From Salvelinus alpinus (Eukaryota; Chordata; Actinopteri; Salmoniformes; Salmonidae): 64,000 nt of DNA. The stretch's first letter is position 1; each line of letters begins with the position of its first letter. Below the pieces are notes generated by a model, which was given only the letters and a program-made list of their open reading frames with translations, was not told the DNA's origin and ran no database searches. A program made the position numbers and the translations under genes. Shown piece by piece: positions 1-10,798 of the stretch. The stretch covers positions 63,122,890-63,186,889 of the forward strand of contig NC_092093.1 of assembly GCF_045679555.1 (NCBI RefSeq), in the 5' to 3' direction.

Positions 1-326
1 CCCGATCAGAAACTATGTCCTCAGGCACCCCGTAGTGCTGGAAGACGTGTAAACAGGGCCTCCGCAGTCTGTAGGGCCGTAGGGAGACCGGGCAAAGGGA
101 GGAGACGACAGGACTTAGAAAACCGATCCACAACGACCAGGATCGTGGTGTTGCCTTGTGACGGAGGAAGATCAGTCAGGAAGTCCACCGACAGGTGTGA
201 CCAAGGCCGCTGTGGAACGGGAAGGGGTTGTAATTTCCCTCTGGGCAGGTGCCTAGGAGCCTTGCACTGAGCGCACACCGCGCAGGAGGAAACATAAACC
301 CTCACGTCCTTGGCCAAAGTGGACCA
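1..326 (-). pseudogene. pol: gypsy integrase fragment
   Basis: Integrase would insert the element cDNA. Visible here are the CxxC half of the HHCC zinc domain (SSCAVCAQC) and the start of the DDE core with the first catalytic Asp in SVDFLTDLP. Around 45-55 the frame slips: beyond it, a VPEDIVSDR motif holding the second catalytic Asp is readable in a different frame. The rest lies outside the window. Confidence 0.85.
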
Positions 327-1925
327 CTAGTACTTCCCACTAAGACATCGCACTGTCCTACCGATGCCCGGATGACCAGAGGAGGGTGACATGTGAGCCC
401 ACCAGATCAACCTGTCGCGAACATCGAATGGAACGTACACACGTCCAGCTGGACACCGTGGTGGAGTAGGCTCTGAACGTGATGCCCGCTCGATGTCCGC
501 ATCCACCTCCCATACCACCGGTGCCACCAGACAAGAGGCCGGAAGTATGGGAGTGGGCTCGATGAACCGCTCCTCCGTATCATACAGTCGTGACAGTGCG
601 TCTGCCTTAGTGTTCTGGGAACCCGGTCTATATGACATCGTAAACCTAAACCGGGTGAAAAACATATCCCACCTTGCCTGGCGAGGGTTCAGTCTCCTCG
701 CCGCCCGGATGTACTCCAGATTACGGTGGTCAGTCCAGATGAGAAAAGGGTGTTTAGCCCCCTCAAGCCAATTTCTCCACACCTTCAGAGCCTTGATGAC
801 AGCCAACAACTCCCGGTCCCCCACGTTATAGTTTCGCTCCGCCGGGCTGAGCTTCCTCGAAAAGAAAGCACAGGGGCGGAGTTTCGGTGGCGTAACCGAG
901 CGCTGTGAGAGCACGGCTCCAATCCCAGCCTCGGATGCGTCCACCTCCACTATGAATGCCAAAGAGGGATCCGAATGAGCCGGCACGGGAGCCGAGGTAA
1001 ACAGAGCCTTCAGGCGACCAAAAGCTCTGTCCGCCTCAGCCGACCACCGCAGACGCACCAGTCCCCCCTTCAGCAGTGAGGTAATAGGAGCAGCCACCTG
1101 CCCAAAACCCCGGATAAACCTCCGGTAGTAGTTGGCAAACCCTAAAAACCGCTGCACTTCCTTTACCGTGGTGGGAGTCGGCCAATTACGCACGGCTGCA
1201 ATGCAGTCACACTCCATCACCACCCTTGATGGGGAAATGCGATATCCTAGGAAGGAGATGGCCTGTTTGAAGAACAAGCATTTCTCAGCCTTGACGTACA
1301 GGTCCTGCTCCAACAGTCGCCCAAGCACTCTGCGCACCAAAGACACATGCGCGGTGCGTGTAGCGGAATATATCAGAATGTCATCGATATAAACCACCAC
1401 ATCCTGCCCGTGCAGGTCCCTGAGAATCTCGTCTACAAAGGATTGGAAGACTGCTGGAGCATTCTTCAACCCGTACGGCATAACGAGGTACTCATAATGG
1501 CCGGATGTGGTACTAAACGCTGTCTTCCACTCATCTCCCTCCCGGATACGCACCAAGTTATACGCGCTCCTGAGATCCAGTTTTGTGAAGAAGCGTGCCC
1601 TGTGAAATGACTCAATCGCCGTGGCGATGAGAGGTAGCGGGTAACTGTACCACACCTTAATGGAATTTAGACCTCTATAGTCAATGCACGGCTGCAGACC
1701 TCCCTCCTTTTTCTTCACAAAAAAGAAACTCGAGGAGGCAGGTGACGTGGAGGGCCGAATGTACACCTGCCCCAGAGATTCGGAGACATATGTCTCCATA
1801 GACACCCTCTCCTCCTGTGACAGGGGATACACGTGACTCCTGGGAAGTGCGACGTCTACCAGGAGATTTATCGCACAATCCCCTCGTTGATGAGGTGGTA
1901 ATTGAGTCGCCTTCTTTTTTACAGA
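327..1925 (-). pseudogene. pol: gypsy pol: reverse transcriptase and RNase H, broken
   Basis: This segment encodes the RNA-dependent DNA polymerase and RNase H of the gypsy element. In the open frame ending at 327, the first catalytic Asp lies in FTKLDLRSAYN near residue 144. The polymerase signature YIDD is at about 205-208, and an RNase H domain starts near VEVDASEAGIGAVLSQ at about 350. The frame ends with the His-containing start of the integrase zinc domain, cut by a TAG (329-327). The next codon downstream is TGG (Trp) and the frame continues open after the stop, so one nonsense change is the simplest explanation. The catalytic residues look intact, but the polyprotein is interrupted on both sides. 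Confidence 0.9.
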
Positions 1926-3345
1926 AGGCGATAGCCAAATCGGCATATTCTGAGGGAATGCGCACGGTGGAGACTTGGTCTGGACTCTCCACCGTCGTTG
2001 CACCGATGGAAACTCCTACACACCTGCCTGAGCACTCCTCTGACCACCCTTTTAGAGCCCTCTGTTGCCACGAAATCTTGGGGTTGTGACAGGCCAACCA
2101 GGGTATCCTCAGCACCAAGGGAAACACAGGAGAATCAATAAGGAAGAGACTAATTCTCTCCTCATGACCCTCCTGCGTAACCATTCCCAGTGGAGCCGTG
2201 GCTTCCCTGATTAGCCCTGACCCTAATGGTCGACTATCTAAAGCGTGCACTGGGAAGGGCTTATCAATCCGAACAAGGGGGATCCCTAAACTATATGCAA
2301 AACCGCGGTCAATAAAATTCCCCGCTGCGCCTGAATGTACTAGCGCTTTATGGTGGGAATGTGGGGCAAACTCAGGAAAAGAAATCAACACATACATGTG
2401 AGCAACCGGGGACTCTGGGTGAGCCTGGTGCCGACTCACCTGGGATGACCGAACAGTGCCCTCCCTGTCATCTCGACTCCCAGAAGAACCCCTCCAGCAC
2501 CGGTCAGCAGTGTGCCCTCTACGACCACAGCTGGTGCAGGAAAGAGCTCCTCCTCCGGTCACCCTCGCTGCAGCACCTCCTAGCTCCATGGGCGTCGGAG
2601 CGGAGGTGCTGGGGGATGAAACTGACAGAGCCCGATCCGGACGTCCACGGGTAGCCAGCAAGTTGTCCAGCCGAATGGACATGTCCACCAGCTGGTCCAA
2701 GGTGAGGGTGGTATCTCTGCAGGCTAGCTCCCGACGGACGTCCTCGTGCAAACTGCACCTATAGTGATTGATCAGGGCCCTGTTGTTCCATCCCACGCCG
2801 GTGGCAAAGGTCCGGAACTCCAGTGCGAAGTCCTGCGCGCTCCTCGTCCCCTGCCTCAGATGGAACAGACGTTCACCCGCCGCTTGGCCCTCAGGTGGGT
2901 GGTCGAACACTGCCCGAAAGCGGCGGGTGAACTCTGGGTAGTGGTCCCTCGCCGAGTCCACCTCATTCCACATCGCGTTGGCCCACTCCAGGGCTTTGCC
3001 TGAGAGGCAGGAGACGAGGGCGTTCACGCTCGCACGTCCCGAAGGAGCCGGGTGAACGGTTGCCAGGTAGAGCTCCAGCTGGAATAGAAACCCCTGGCAC
3101 CCGGCCGCCGTCCCATCGTACTCCCTCGGGAGCCGAATACCCTTGGAACCAGGCAACGAATGAGAGGGTTGTGGGGCTGGTTGTAGTGTGGCTGGTGGAG
3201 GTGTAGGAAAGCCACCTCTCTCCCACCTTTCCATCGTCGCCATCACCTGATCCATCGCTGTCCCCAGACGTTGCAGTACTGCCGTGTGTTATTGAACGCG
3301 CTCCTCCATTGATATCGGGAGAGCGTCTGCTCCTGCTGACTCCAT
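1920..3345 (-). pseudogene. gag: gypsy gag-protease, broken
   Basis: Gag packages the element RNA, and the attached aspartic protease would process Gag-Pol. The likely original start is the ATG at 3345-3343. It is followed in frame by a TAA at 3291-3289, so the long open frame only resumes from the ATG at 3255. Counting from 3255, residues 1-200 are Gag-like (a retrotransposon gag core around RLPREYDGTA to the LDQLVDMSIRL region). A CCHC zinc knuckle, CTSCGRRGHTADRC, lies at about residues 240-253. The protease motif is near residue 307 and reads HSGA where the family has DSGA: the codon at 2337-2335 is CAT, one base from Asp. The frame then drifts at a T-rich run near 1910-1925, where RT begins in another frame. 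The call is secure; activity is excluded. Confidence 0.88.
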
Positions 3346-3365
3346 AATCTTACGGTGAGGGATTC

Positions 3366-3811
3366 TGTTGCGATTTTGTACTTGAGGTAGTAAAGGTAGT
3401 CAAGCGCAGAAGAGCAGAGATGTCAATTTAGCGTCTTTAATAGGCAAGTCCAAAAAATGGGTCAGGTACAATAGCAATAAACGCCCAAGACATAGGAACA
3501 CACAGTCACTAACGGAAGGAGAAAAACAACTCTCCTTACTATTCTACAACACTGTACACAAGAGAATAAACGTAAACGTAAAGGAAAACCTCAACGAGCA
3601 ACATGAAAATAATCCCGCACAAACCTAAGCGGGAAACAGGGGTAAATATACACACAGAAATTAAAGCAAGTGAAAACCAGGTGTGAATTAACCAAAGACA
3701 AAACAAACGGAAAAAGAAAAATGGATCGGTGATGGCTAGTAGGCTGGCAACGCCGACCGCCGAGCACCGCCCGAACAAGGAGAGGAACCACCTTCGGTGG
3801 AAGTCGTGACA
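3366..3811 (-). repeat. 5' LTR of the gypsy element
   Basis: On the minus strand this 446-bp block opens with TGTCACGACTTCC and closes with ATCGCAACA, giving the usual TG...CA ends. It sits directly upstream of the gag start. A TATTAAAG-type poly(A) signal lies near the end. No second copy is in the window, so the boundaries rest on the terminal dinucleotides and position only. The bases after the LTR (GAATCCCTCACCG on the minus strand) do not match a primer-binding site I can name. Confidence 0.7.
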
Positions 3812-3851
3812 ACACTTAAAAACAGGAGCTCTCTTCTTAGGCTGCTACTAG

Positions 3852-4397
3852 GGTGCTGAGTGTACAAAATATTAAGAACCCCTACTCTTTCCATGACATA
3901 GACAGACCAGGTGAAAGCTATAATCCCTTCTCTATGTCACTTGTTAATAAATCTACTTCAATCAGTTTAGATGAAGGGGAGGAGACAGGTTATAGAAGGA
4001 TTTTTAGGCCTTCAGACAATTAAGACATGAATTGTTTATGTGTGTCATTCGGAGGGTGAATGGGCAAGACAAAAGATTTACGTGCCTTTGAACGGGGTAT
4101 GGTAGTAGGTGCCAGGTGCACCAGTTTGCGTCAAGAACTGCAACACTGCTGGGTTTTTCATGCTCAACAGTTTCATGTGTGTATCAAGAATGGTCAACCA
4201 CCCAAAGGAGATCCAGCCAACTGGATTGTGGGAAGCATTGGAGTCAACATGGGCCAGCATACTTCTGGAACGCTCGCGACTCCTTGTGGAGTCCATGCCC
4301 AGATGAATTGAGGTTGTTCTGAGGGAAAAAGAAGGGGTGGGGAGGTACAACTCAATACTAGGAAGGTGTTCCTAATGTTTGGTATACTCAGTGTATA
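3852..4397 (+). mobile_element. Internally deleted Tc1-like element (type A, copy 1)
   Basis: The ends are inverted repeats (GTGCTGAGTGTACAAAA and TTTGGTATACTCAGTGTA) next to TA. Inside, the plus strand retains a Tc1 helix-turn-helix (SRTATLLGFSCSTVSCVYQEW, about 4125-4190). This is followed almost at once by a C-terminal transposase piece (LWEALESTWAS, about 4228-4310). The whole DDE catalytic domain between them is missing, so this is a non-autonomous deletion derivative. A second copy with the same join is at 25590-26076. The element abuts the next Tc1 at the shared TATATA near 4396. Confidence 0.85.
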
Positions 4398-4562
4398 TAC
4401 CGAACAAAAGTATAAACGCAACATGCAACAATTTCAAAGATTTTACTGAGTTACAGTTCATATAAGGAAATCAGTCAATTGAAGTAAATGCACTAGCCTT
4501 AATCTATGGATTTCACATGACTGGGAATACGGATATGCATCTGTTGGTCACAGATACCTTAA

Positions 4563-6388
4563 GAACCTGTCTAGGACAGGGGTTCCTCTAGCGCCACTCC
4601 TCCCACATTCCACTGAAAAGGCAGAGCGCGAAATTCAAAACATATTTTTTCGAAATATTTAACTTTCACACATTAACAAGTCCAATACAGCAAATGAAAG
4701 ATAAACATCTTGTGAATCCAGTCAACATGTCCGATTTTTAAAATGTTTTACAGCGAAAACACCACGTATATTTATGTTAGCTCACCACCAAATACAAAAA
4801 AGCACAGACATTTTTCACAGCACAGGTAGCTTGCACATAACCAACCAAACTAACCAAGAACCAACCAAACTAACCAAGAAACAACTTCATCAGATGACAG
4901 TCTTATAACATGTTATACAATAAATCTATGTTTTGTTCGAAAAATGTGCATATTTGAGGTATAAATCAGTTTTACATTGCAGCTACCATCACAGCTACCA
5001 TCAGAAATAGCACCAAAGCAGCCAGAGTAATTATAGAGACCAACGTGAAATACCTAAATACTCATCATAAAACATTTCTGAAAAATACATGGTGTACAGC
5101 AAATGAAAGACAAACATCTTGTGAATCCAGCCAATATTTCAAATTTTTTAAGTGTTTTACAGCGAAAACACAATATAGCATTATATTAGCTTACTACAAT
5201 AGCCTACCACACAACCCCATTCATTCAACGCAACGTTAGCGATGGCGAATAAACCAGCAAAAGATATACATTTTTTCACTAACCTTCATAAACTTCATCA
5301 GATGACAGTCCTATAACATCATATTACACAATACATATATGGTTTGTTCGAAAATGTGCATATTTAGAGCTGAAATCCGTGGTTATACATTGTGAAAACT
5401 TAGCATATTTTTCCCAGAATGTCCGGATATATTTCTGACACTCACCTATTCTGACCAAATAACTATTCATAAACTTTACTAAAAAATACATGTTGTATAG
5501 GAAATGATAGATACACTAGTTCTTAATGCAATCGCCGTGTTAGAATTCTAAAAATAACTTCAGTACGACATGCAGCTTACGTTATAGCGAGAGAGCGCCC
5601 AAAATCTGGGCGCAAACTAATAGTAAACATGTTTGACAGATATATGAAATAACATCATAAATGGGTCCTACTTTTGATGATCTTCCATCAGAATGTTGTA
5701 CAAGGGGTCCTTCGTCCAGAACAATCGTTGTTTGGTTTTAGAATGGCCTTTTTCCCTCTCGAATTTGCAAGCAAACTAGCCAAGTGGCGCTAAGCTGTCC
5801 ATCGTCACCAAACGCAGAGAACGCAACACGCCTAAACTCCTGAAAAAATTTCAATAATCGGATAAAACTATATTGAAAAAACATACTTTACGATGATATT
5901 ATCACATTTATCAAATAAAATCAAAGCCGGAGATATTAGACGTCTATAGCGAATGCTTTTCAGAAGCCAATACTGATGACCTTTATGCGTCTTCCTGAAC
6001 AAAGGAATTCGGGGTCATGTCATTCCAAGCTCTCTCTTTTGACCATAGAAATACCTAGAAACCCCATTTCACCTCTCACAGCCTATTGACATCTAGTGGA
6101 AGGCGTATGAAGTGCATGTATAGTCATAAATTTCAAGCAAATTGATAGGGAGGCCCTGGAACAGAGCCTCGATTTCAGATTTTTCACTTTCTGACAGGAA
6201 GTTTGCTGCAAAATGAGTTCTGTTTTACTCACAGATATAATTCAAACGGTTTTAGAAACTTGAGAGTGTTTTCTATCCAATAGTAATAATAAGATGCATA
6301 TTGTACGAGCAAGAATAGAGTACGAGGCCGTTTAAATTGGGCACGATTTTTCCCCAAAGTGAAAATAGCGCCCTCTATCCTCAACAGG
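4563..6388. mobile_element. piggyBac-like non-autonomous element, copy 1
   Basis: The insertion is flanked by TTAA at 4559-4562 and 6389-6392, the target duplication of piggyBac elements. It interrupts the Tc1 element exactly there. The termini are short and inverted (GAACCTGTCTAGG and CCTCAACAGG). I find no transposase. The interior contains several diverged copies of a motif built around CTTGTGAATCCA and TTTACAGCGAAAAC (about 4709-4760 and 5110-5170), and the marker GACATCTAGTGGAAGGCGTA near 6088-6107. Both features recur in the copies at 34873-37320. The superfamily call rests on the TTAA and termini, not on a transposase. Confidence 0.75.
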
Positions 6389-6429
6389 TTAAGAGAAAAG
6401 GTAGGGGCATGGATCAGAAAACCAGTCAG

Positions 6430-7314
6430 TATCTGGTGTGACCTCCATTTACCTCATGCAGCACGACACATCTCCTTTGCATAGAGTTGATCAGGCTGTT
6501 GATTGTGGCCTGTGGAATGCTGTCCCACTCCTCTTCAATGGCTGTGCGAAGATATTGGATATATGCAGGAACTGGAACATGCTGTCATACACGTCAATCC
6601 AGAGCATCCCAAACATGCTCAATGGGTGACATGTCTGGTGAGTATGCAGGCCATGGAAGAACTGGGACATTTTCAGCTTCCAGGAATTGTGAATCTCTGT
6701 GTATTCAAATTGCCATCAATAAAATGCAACTGTGTTCGTTATCCGTAGCTTATGTCTGCCCATACCATAACCCCACCGCCATCATGGTGCACTCAGTTCA
6801 CAACGTTAACATCAGCAAACTGCTCTCCCACATGACGTCTGCCATCTGCCCGGTACAGTTAAAAATGGGATTGAACCCATGAGAGCACACTCCAGCGTGC
6901 CAGTGGCCATCAAAGGTGAACATTTGCCCACTGAAGTTGGATACGACAACGAACTGCAGTCAGGTCCAGACCCTGGTGAGGACGACGAGCACAGAGATTA
7001 GCAGTTTGTGCAGAAATTCTTCAGATGTGCAAACCCAAAGTTTCATCAGCTGTCTAGGTGGCTGGTCTCAGACGATCCCGCAGGTGAACCTGGATGTGGA
7101 GGCCCTGGGCTGGCGTGGTTACACATGTTCTGCGGTTGTGAGGCCAGTTGGTCGTACTGCCAAATTCTGTAAAACGACGTTGGAGGTGGCTAATGGTAGA
7201 GAAATTTAAATTAAATTCTCTGGCAACAGTTCTGGTGGACATTCCTGCAGTCAGTATGCCAATTGCAAGCTCCCTAAAAACTTCAGGCATCTGTGGCATT
7301 GTGTTGTGTGACAA
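6430..7314 (-). pseudogene. Tc1 type B transposase relic
   Basis: This encoded a DDE transposase that cuts and pastes DNA at TA sites. The N-terminal frame (7314-7054) keeps the paired-type helix-turn-helix GMSTRTVAREFNLNFSTIS. It is followed by an N-P-H-N-R-R segment at the position of the second DNA-binding subdomain. The C-terminal part near 6590-6650 reads SPDMSPIEHVWDALD, so the third catalytic residue (Glu) survives, and an in-frame TGA follows it. The frame is shifted between these parts. Inactive. Confidence 0.82.
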
Positions 7315-7588
7315 AACTGCACATTTTAGACTGGCCTTTTATTGTTCCCAGCACAAGGTGCACCTGTGTAATGATCATGCCGTTTAATCAGCTTCTTGAT
7401 TGGATTATCTTGGCAAAGGAGGAATGCTCACTAACAAGGATTTAAACAAATTTGTACACAATATTTGAGAGAAATATGCTTCCTGTGCGTATGGACTATT
7501 TCTGGGATCTTATCTTTCAGCTCATGAAACATGGGACCAACACTCTACATGTTGTGTTTATATTTTTGTTCAGTGTATATACAGCACC

Positions 7589-7921
7589 TGTCACGCCCTG
7601 ACCTTAGAGAGACTTTTTTATTCTCTATTTGGTTAGGTCAGGATGTGACTTGGGTGGGCAAATCTGTTTCTATTTCTTTGTTGGCCTAGTATGGTTCCCA
7701 ATCAGAGGCAGCTGTGTATCGTTGTCTCTGATTGGGGATCATACTTAGGCAGCCATTTTCCCACCTTAGATTGTAGGATCTTGAGTTTCTTTAGTTACTG
7801 TGTAGCCTGCAGAATGGTGCGTTTGTTTATATATATCTTTTTTTGTTGGTGTTTATCAAATAAAGAAAGATGTACGCTTACCATGCTGTACCTTGGTCTC
7901 ATTCCAACAACGGACGTGACA
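7589..7921 (+). mobile_element. Solo LTR 1 of a gypsy-type family
   Basis: The 333-bp block opens TGTCACGCCCTGACC and ends GGACGTGACA. It is flanked by a perfect 5-bp duplication GCACC (7584-7588 and 7922-7926). It has no internal coding region, so it is a solo LTR left by LTR-LTR recombination. An AATAAA poly(A) signal lies in the 3' half (near 7859). It is the same family as the copies at 8061, 38628 and 41278. Confidence 0.92.
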
Positions 7922-8060
7922 GCACCAGTCAAAAGTTTGGACACACCTACTCATTCAAAGGTTTTTCTTTTTACTATTTTCTACATTGGTGAATATTAGT
8001 AAAGACATCAAAACTATGAAATAACACATATGGAATCATGTAGTATCCAAAAAAAGTGTT

Positions 8061-8424
8061 TGTCACGCCCTGACCATAGATTGCTTTGTATGTTTCTATG
8101 TTTTGTTTGGTCAGGGTGTGATGTGGGTGGGCATTCTATGTTGTATGTCTAGGTTGTCTGTTTCTATGTGTTTGGCCTAGTATGGTTCTCAATCAGAGGC
8201 AGGTGTCAGTCGTTGCCTCTGATTGGTAGCCATATTAAGGTAGCCTGTTTTTCATTGTGTTTTGTGGGTGATTATTTTCTGTTCAGTGTTTTTTTGTATT
8301 CACCATTCAGGACTGTTTCGTTCTCGTTATTTTGTTTTGTGTTCATGATAATAAATTATCAATATGGACACTTACCACGCTGCGCATTGGTCCTCCTCTT
8401 CTCATTCCAACGACGAGCGTTACA
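8061..8424 (+). mobile_element. Solo LTR 2 of the same gypsy-type family
   Basis: 364 bp, TGTCACGCCCTGACC to GAGCGTTACA, with a perfect 5-bp duplication GTGTT (8056-8060 and 8425-8429). It is inserted in the 5' part of the Tc1 type C element, in the same orientation as solo LTR 1. Confidence 0.92.
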
Positions 8425-8451
8425 GTGTTAGTTAAACAAATCAAAATAATG

Positions 8452-9445
8452 TTAGATTCTTCTAAGTAGCCAACCTTTGCCTTGATGACAGCTTTGCACA
8501 CACTTGGCATTCTCAAAACCAGCTTCACGTGGAATGCTTTTCCAACAGTCTTGAAGGAGTTCCCACATATGCTGAGAACTTGTTGGCTGCTTTTCCTTCA
8601 CTCTGCGGTCCAACTCATCCCAAACCATCTCAATTGGGTTGAGGTTGAGTGATTGTGGAGGCCAGGTCATCTGATGCAGCACTCCATCACTCTCTTTCCT
8701 GGTAAAATAGCCCTTACACAGCCTGGAGGTGTGTTTTGGGTCATTGCCTTGTTGAAAAGCAAATAACAGTCCCACTAAGCGCAAACCAGATGGGATGGTG
8801 TATCGCTGCAGAATGCTGTGGTAGCCATGCTGGTTAAGTGTGCCTTGAATTCTAAATAAATCACTGACAGTGTCACCAGCAAAGCAACCCACACCATCAC
8901 ACCTCCTCTTCCATGCTTTACAGTGGGAACCACACATGAAGAGCTCATCCATTCACCTACTCTGCGTCTCACAAAGACACGGTGATTGGAATCAAAAATC
9001 GCAAATTTGGACTCATCAGACCAAAGGCTAGATTTTCACCAGTCTAATGTTCATTGGTCGTGTTTCTTGTTCCATGCAAGTCTTTTCTTCTTACTGGTGT
9101 CCTTTAGTAGTTGTTTCTTTGCAGCAATTCGACCATGAAGGCCTGAATCACACAGTCTCTTCTGGATAGTTGATGTTGAGATGTGTCTGTTACTTGAACT
9201 CTGAAGCATTTATTTGGGCTGCAATTTCTGAGGCTCTAATGAACTTATCCTCTGCAGCAGAGATGACTCTGGGTCTTCCTTTCTTGTGGTGGTCCTCATG
9301 AGAGACAGTTTCATCAAAGCGTTTTTGCGACTCCACTTGAAGAAATGTTCAAAGTTCTTGACATTTTCCAGATTGACTGACCTTTATGTCTTAAAGTAAC
9401 GATAGACTGTCATTTCTCTTTGCTTATTTAAGCTGTTTTTGACAT
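8452..9445 (-). pseudogene. Tc1 type C transposase relic
   Basis: A DDE transposase gene. The probable start ATG at 9445-9443 is followed within six codons by an in-frame TAA. Downstream (8952-8452) a 166-codon frame covers the second half of the catalytic domain. It includes the segment FQQGNDPKHTS, where related Tc1 proteins have Asp in place of the Gly before Asn. The third catalytic residue is retained in LNPIEMVWDEL. The loss of the second catalytic Asp plus the early stop makes it inactive. The Tc1 family assignment is secure from the D-N-D-P-K-H-T type motif and the inverted repeats. Confidence 0.87.
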
Positions 9446-9750
9446 AATATGGACTCTGTCTTTTACCAAATAGGGCTGTCTTCTGTATACCACCCCTAAC
9501 TTGTCACAACACAACTGATTGGCTCAAGTGCATTAAGAAGGAAAGAAATGTGGCAAAGGGTGGCTACCTTGAAGAATCTCAATTGTAAAATATATTTTAA
9601 TTTGTTTAACACTTTTTTGTGACTACATGATTCTGTATGTGTTATCTCATAGTTTTGATGTCTTCACTATTATTCTACAATGTAGAAAATTGTTAAAAAT
9701 TACGAAAAACCCTTGAATGAGTAGGTGTGTCCAAACTTTCGACCGGTACT

Positions 9751-9772
9751 GTATATATATATATATATATAT
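9751..9772. repeat. (TA)n microsatellite
   Basis: About eleven TA units directly abut the right end of the Tc1 type C element. They may have grown from its TA target site. Confidence 0.85.
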
Positions 9773-10747
9773 GCAATTCACCCACAAATCAAAGTTTGTC
9801 AGAAACCTTCAGACCTCAATAGTGAACCATAGTAGTCACTATTCCAGTTACACACAATAGGTACAAATTCAGTCTTCAGACTGTGTTTTGGTTTTGTCTG
9901 CATCCTCCAATTGATCACTCTACATCGACTACTAAGTAACTGTCATCTCACACACAGTGTTTCCTTTGCAGAGGGAAAACCCATTGCCAATATTTTTCTC
10001 TATCTCGTTTGAGTCTTACTGTAGTAAGTAATGTCTACCACAAGGTGGAAGACAACACCTAGTATGAGGACAGCTATGTTTTTAATGGTGCAATGGTGAA
10101 TAAACCACTGGAGATCTTAGTAAGAGTAGACATGTTTAGGAATGATATAAATCCGACATAATTCTATGCAATTTAGAGGAGATTGAAATTCATGAATGGA
10201 CAATTGTTTAGTTTGCATGATTTCCCAACTCATGAACTGAATTATATTTCACTTCCTCAATGTTCTGAGTTGAAATGGAACTTCTGGTGTCCAGCCATGA
10301 ATATCAATCGATATGTGTTTATACTTTTTATTTTTTATTTTTTATTAAATCACTTTCATATCTGTTGTGTCATCCACAAATGTTTTGTTGCATGGCAACA
10401 CCATCACATAAAGATATTTATTTTGTATTGATTAGCAATTTCCCCAAGTGGTCACTTCAGACCAATTACTGTTTGTGCTTCTCATCTTAGAGGAGGTCAT
10501 GTTAGGTCAGTGGGGCTATTCTCTGTGCCAGGTCCTGCCCTGAGTGCAGGGCCTACAATAGCCTTTTGGTGGCCCTAAGTGAGATTTGGTCGTGGATCCC
10601 CCCACCTTGAGGCAAAAAAATCAGTGGATTACTACAAGTTTAGATAGCTGGCTAGCTGACATGGCTAATTGAGTGACTGTCACTGACTGACACAAAGGAA
10701 AAAGCTGCTGATGCACAACAACATTTTGAAATTGCACCTGGTGTTTT
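9773..10747. other. Unassigned, mostly unique sequence
   Basis: AT-rich sequence with no open frame I can support. The stretch around 10520-10620 (GTGCAGGGCCTACAATAGCC and following) looks like part of an old dispersed repeat, but I cannot name the family. Confidence 0.4.
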
Positions 10748-10797
10748 CTACTATTCTTACCCATCAATAGTAAGTTGAGACCACGACTGAGTTACAA
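10748..10797 (+). repeat. Left arm of an inverted repeat flanking Tc1 type D
   Basis: TAGTAAGTTGAGACCACGAC and its flanks (10748-10797) match, inverted and with few mismatches, 11938-11988. The arms lie just outside both ends of the Tc1 type D element and are not part of its known terminal repeats. Confidence 0.7.
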
Positions 10798-10798
10798 T

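Larger units (their letters stand above)
1..3811 (-). mobile_element. Ty3/gypsy-like LTR retrotransposon, partial and decayed
   Basis: On the minus strand the order is LTR (3811-3366), gag with zinc knuckle, aspartic protease, reverse transcriptase, RNase H, then the start of integrase, which runs off the window edge at base 1. This order (integrase last) is the Ty3/gypsy arrangement. The copy cannot be autonomous. It has a stop early in gag, a changed protease active site, a frameshift between protease and RT, an in-frame TAG before integrase and another frameshift inside integrase. The second LTR, if present, lies outside the window. Confidence 0.93.
4396..7581 (-). mobile_element. Tc1-like element (type B, copy 1) split by a piggyBac-like insertion
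   Basis: The ends are inverted: GAACAAAAGTATAAACGCAA at 4401-4420 and TTTATATTTTTGTTCAGTG near 7557-7575. Transposase relics lie on the minus strand between 6430 and 7314. Removing the insertion 4563-6388 (with one TTAA) leaves about 1.36 kb, within the usual range for a Tc1 element. A related, shorter copy is at 23549-25583. Confidence 0.87.
7580..9752 (-). mobile_element. Tc1-like element (type C, copy 1) carrying two solo LTRs
   Basis: The terminal repeats read AGTCAAAAGTTTGGACACAC at 7927-7946 and, inverted, GTGTGTCCAAACTTTCGACC up to about 9745. The left tip has been pushed to 7580 by a solo LTR inserted only about seven bases inside the end. A second solo LTR sits at 8061-8424. Without the two LTRs the element is about 1.47 kb, typical of a Tc1. 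A shorter copy is at 56953-57984. Its left end adjoins the type B element, so A, B and C form a head-to-tail chain. Confidence 0.88.
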
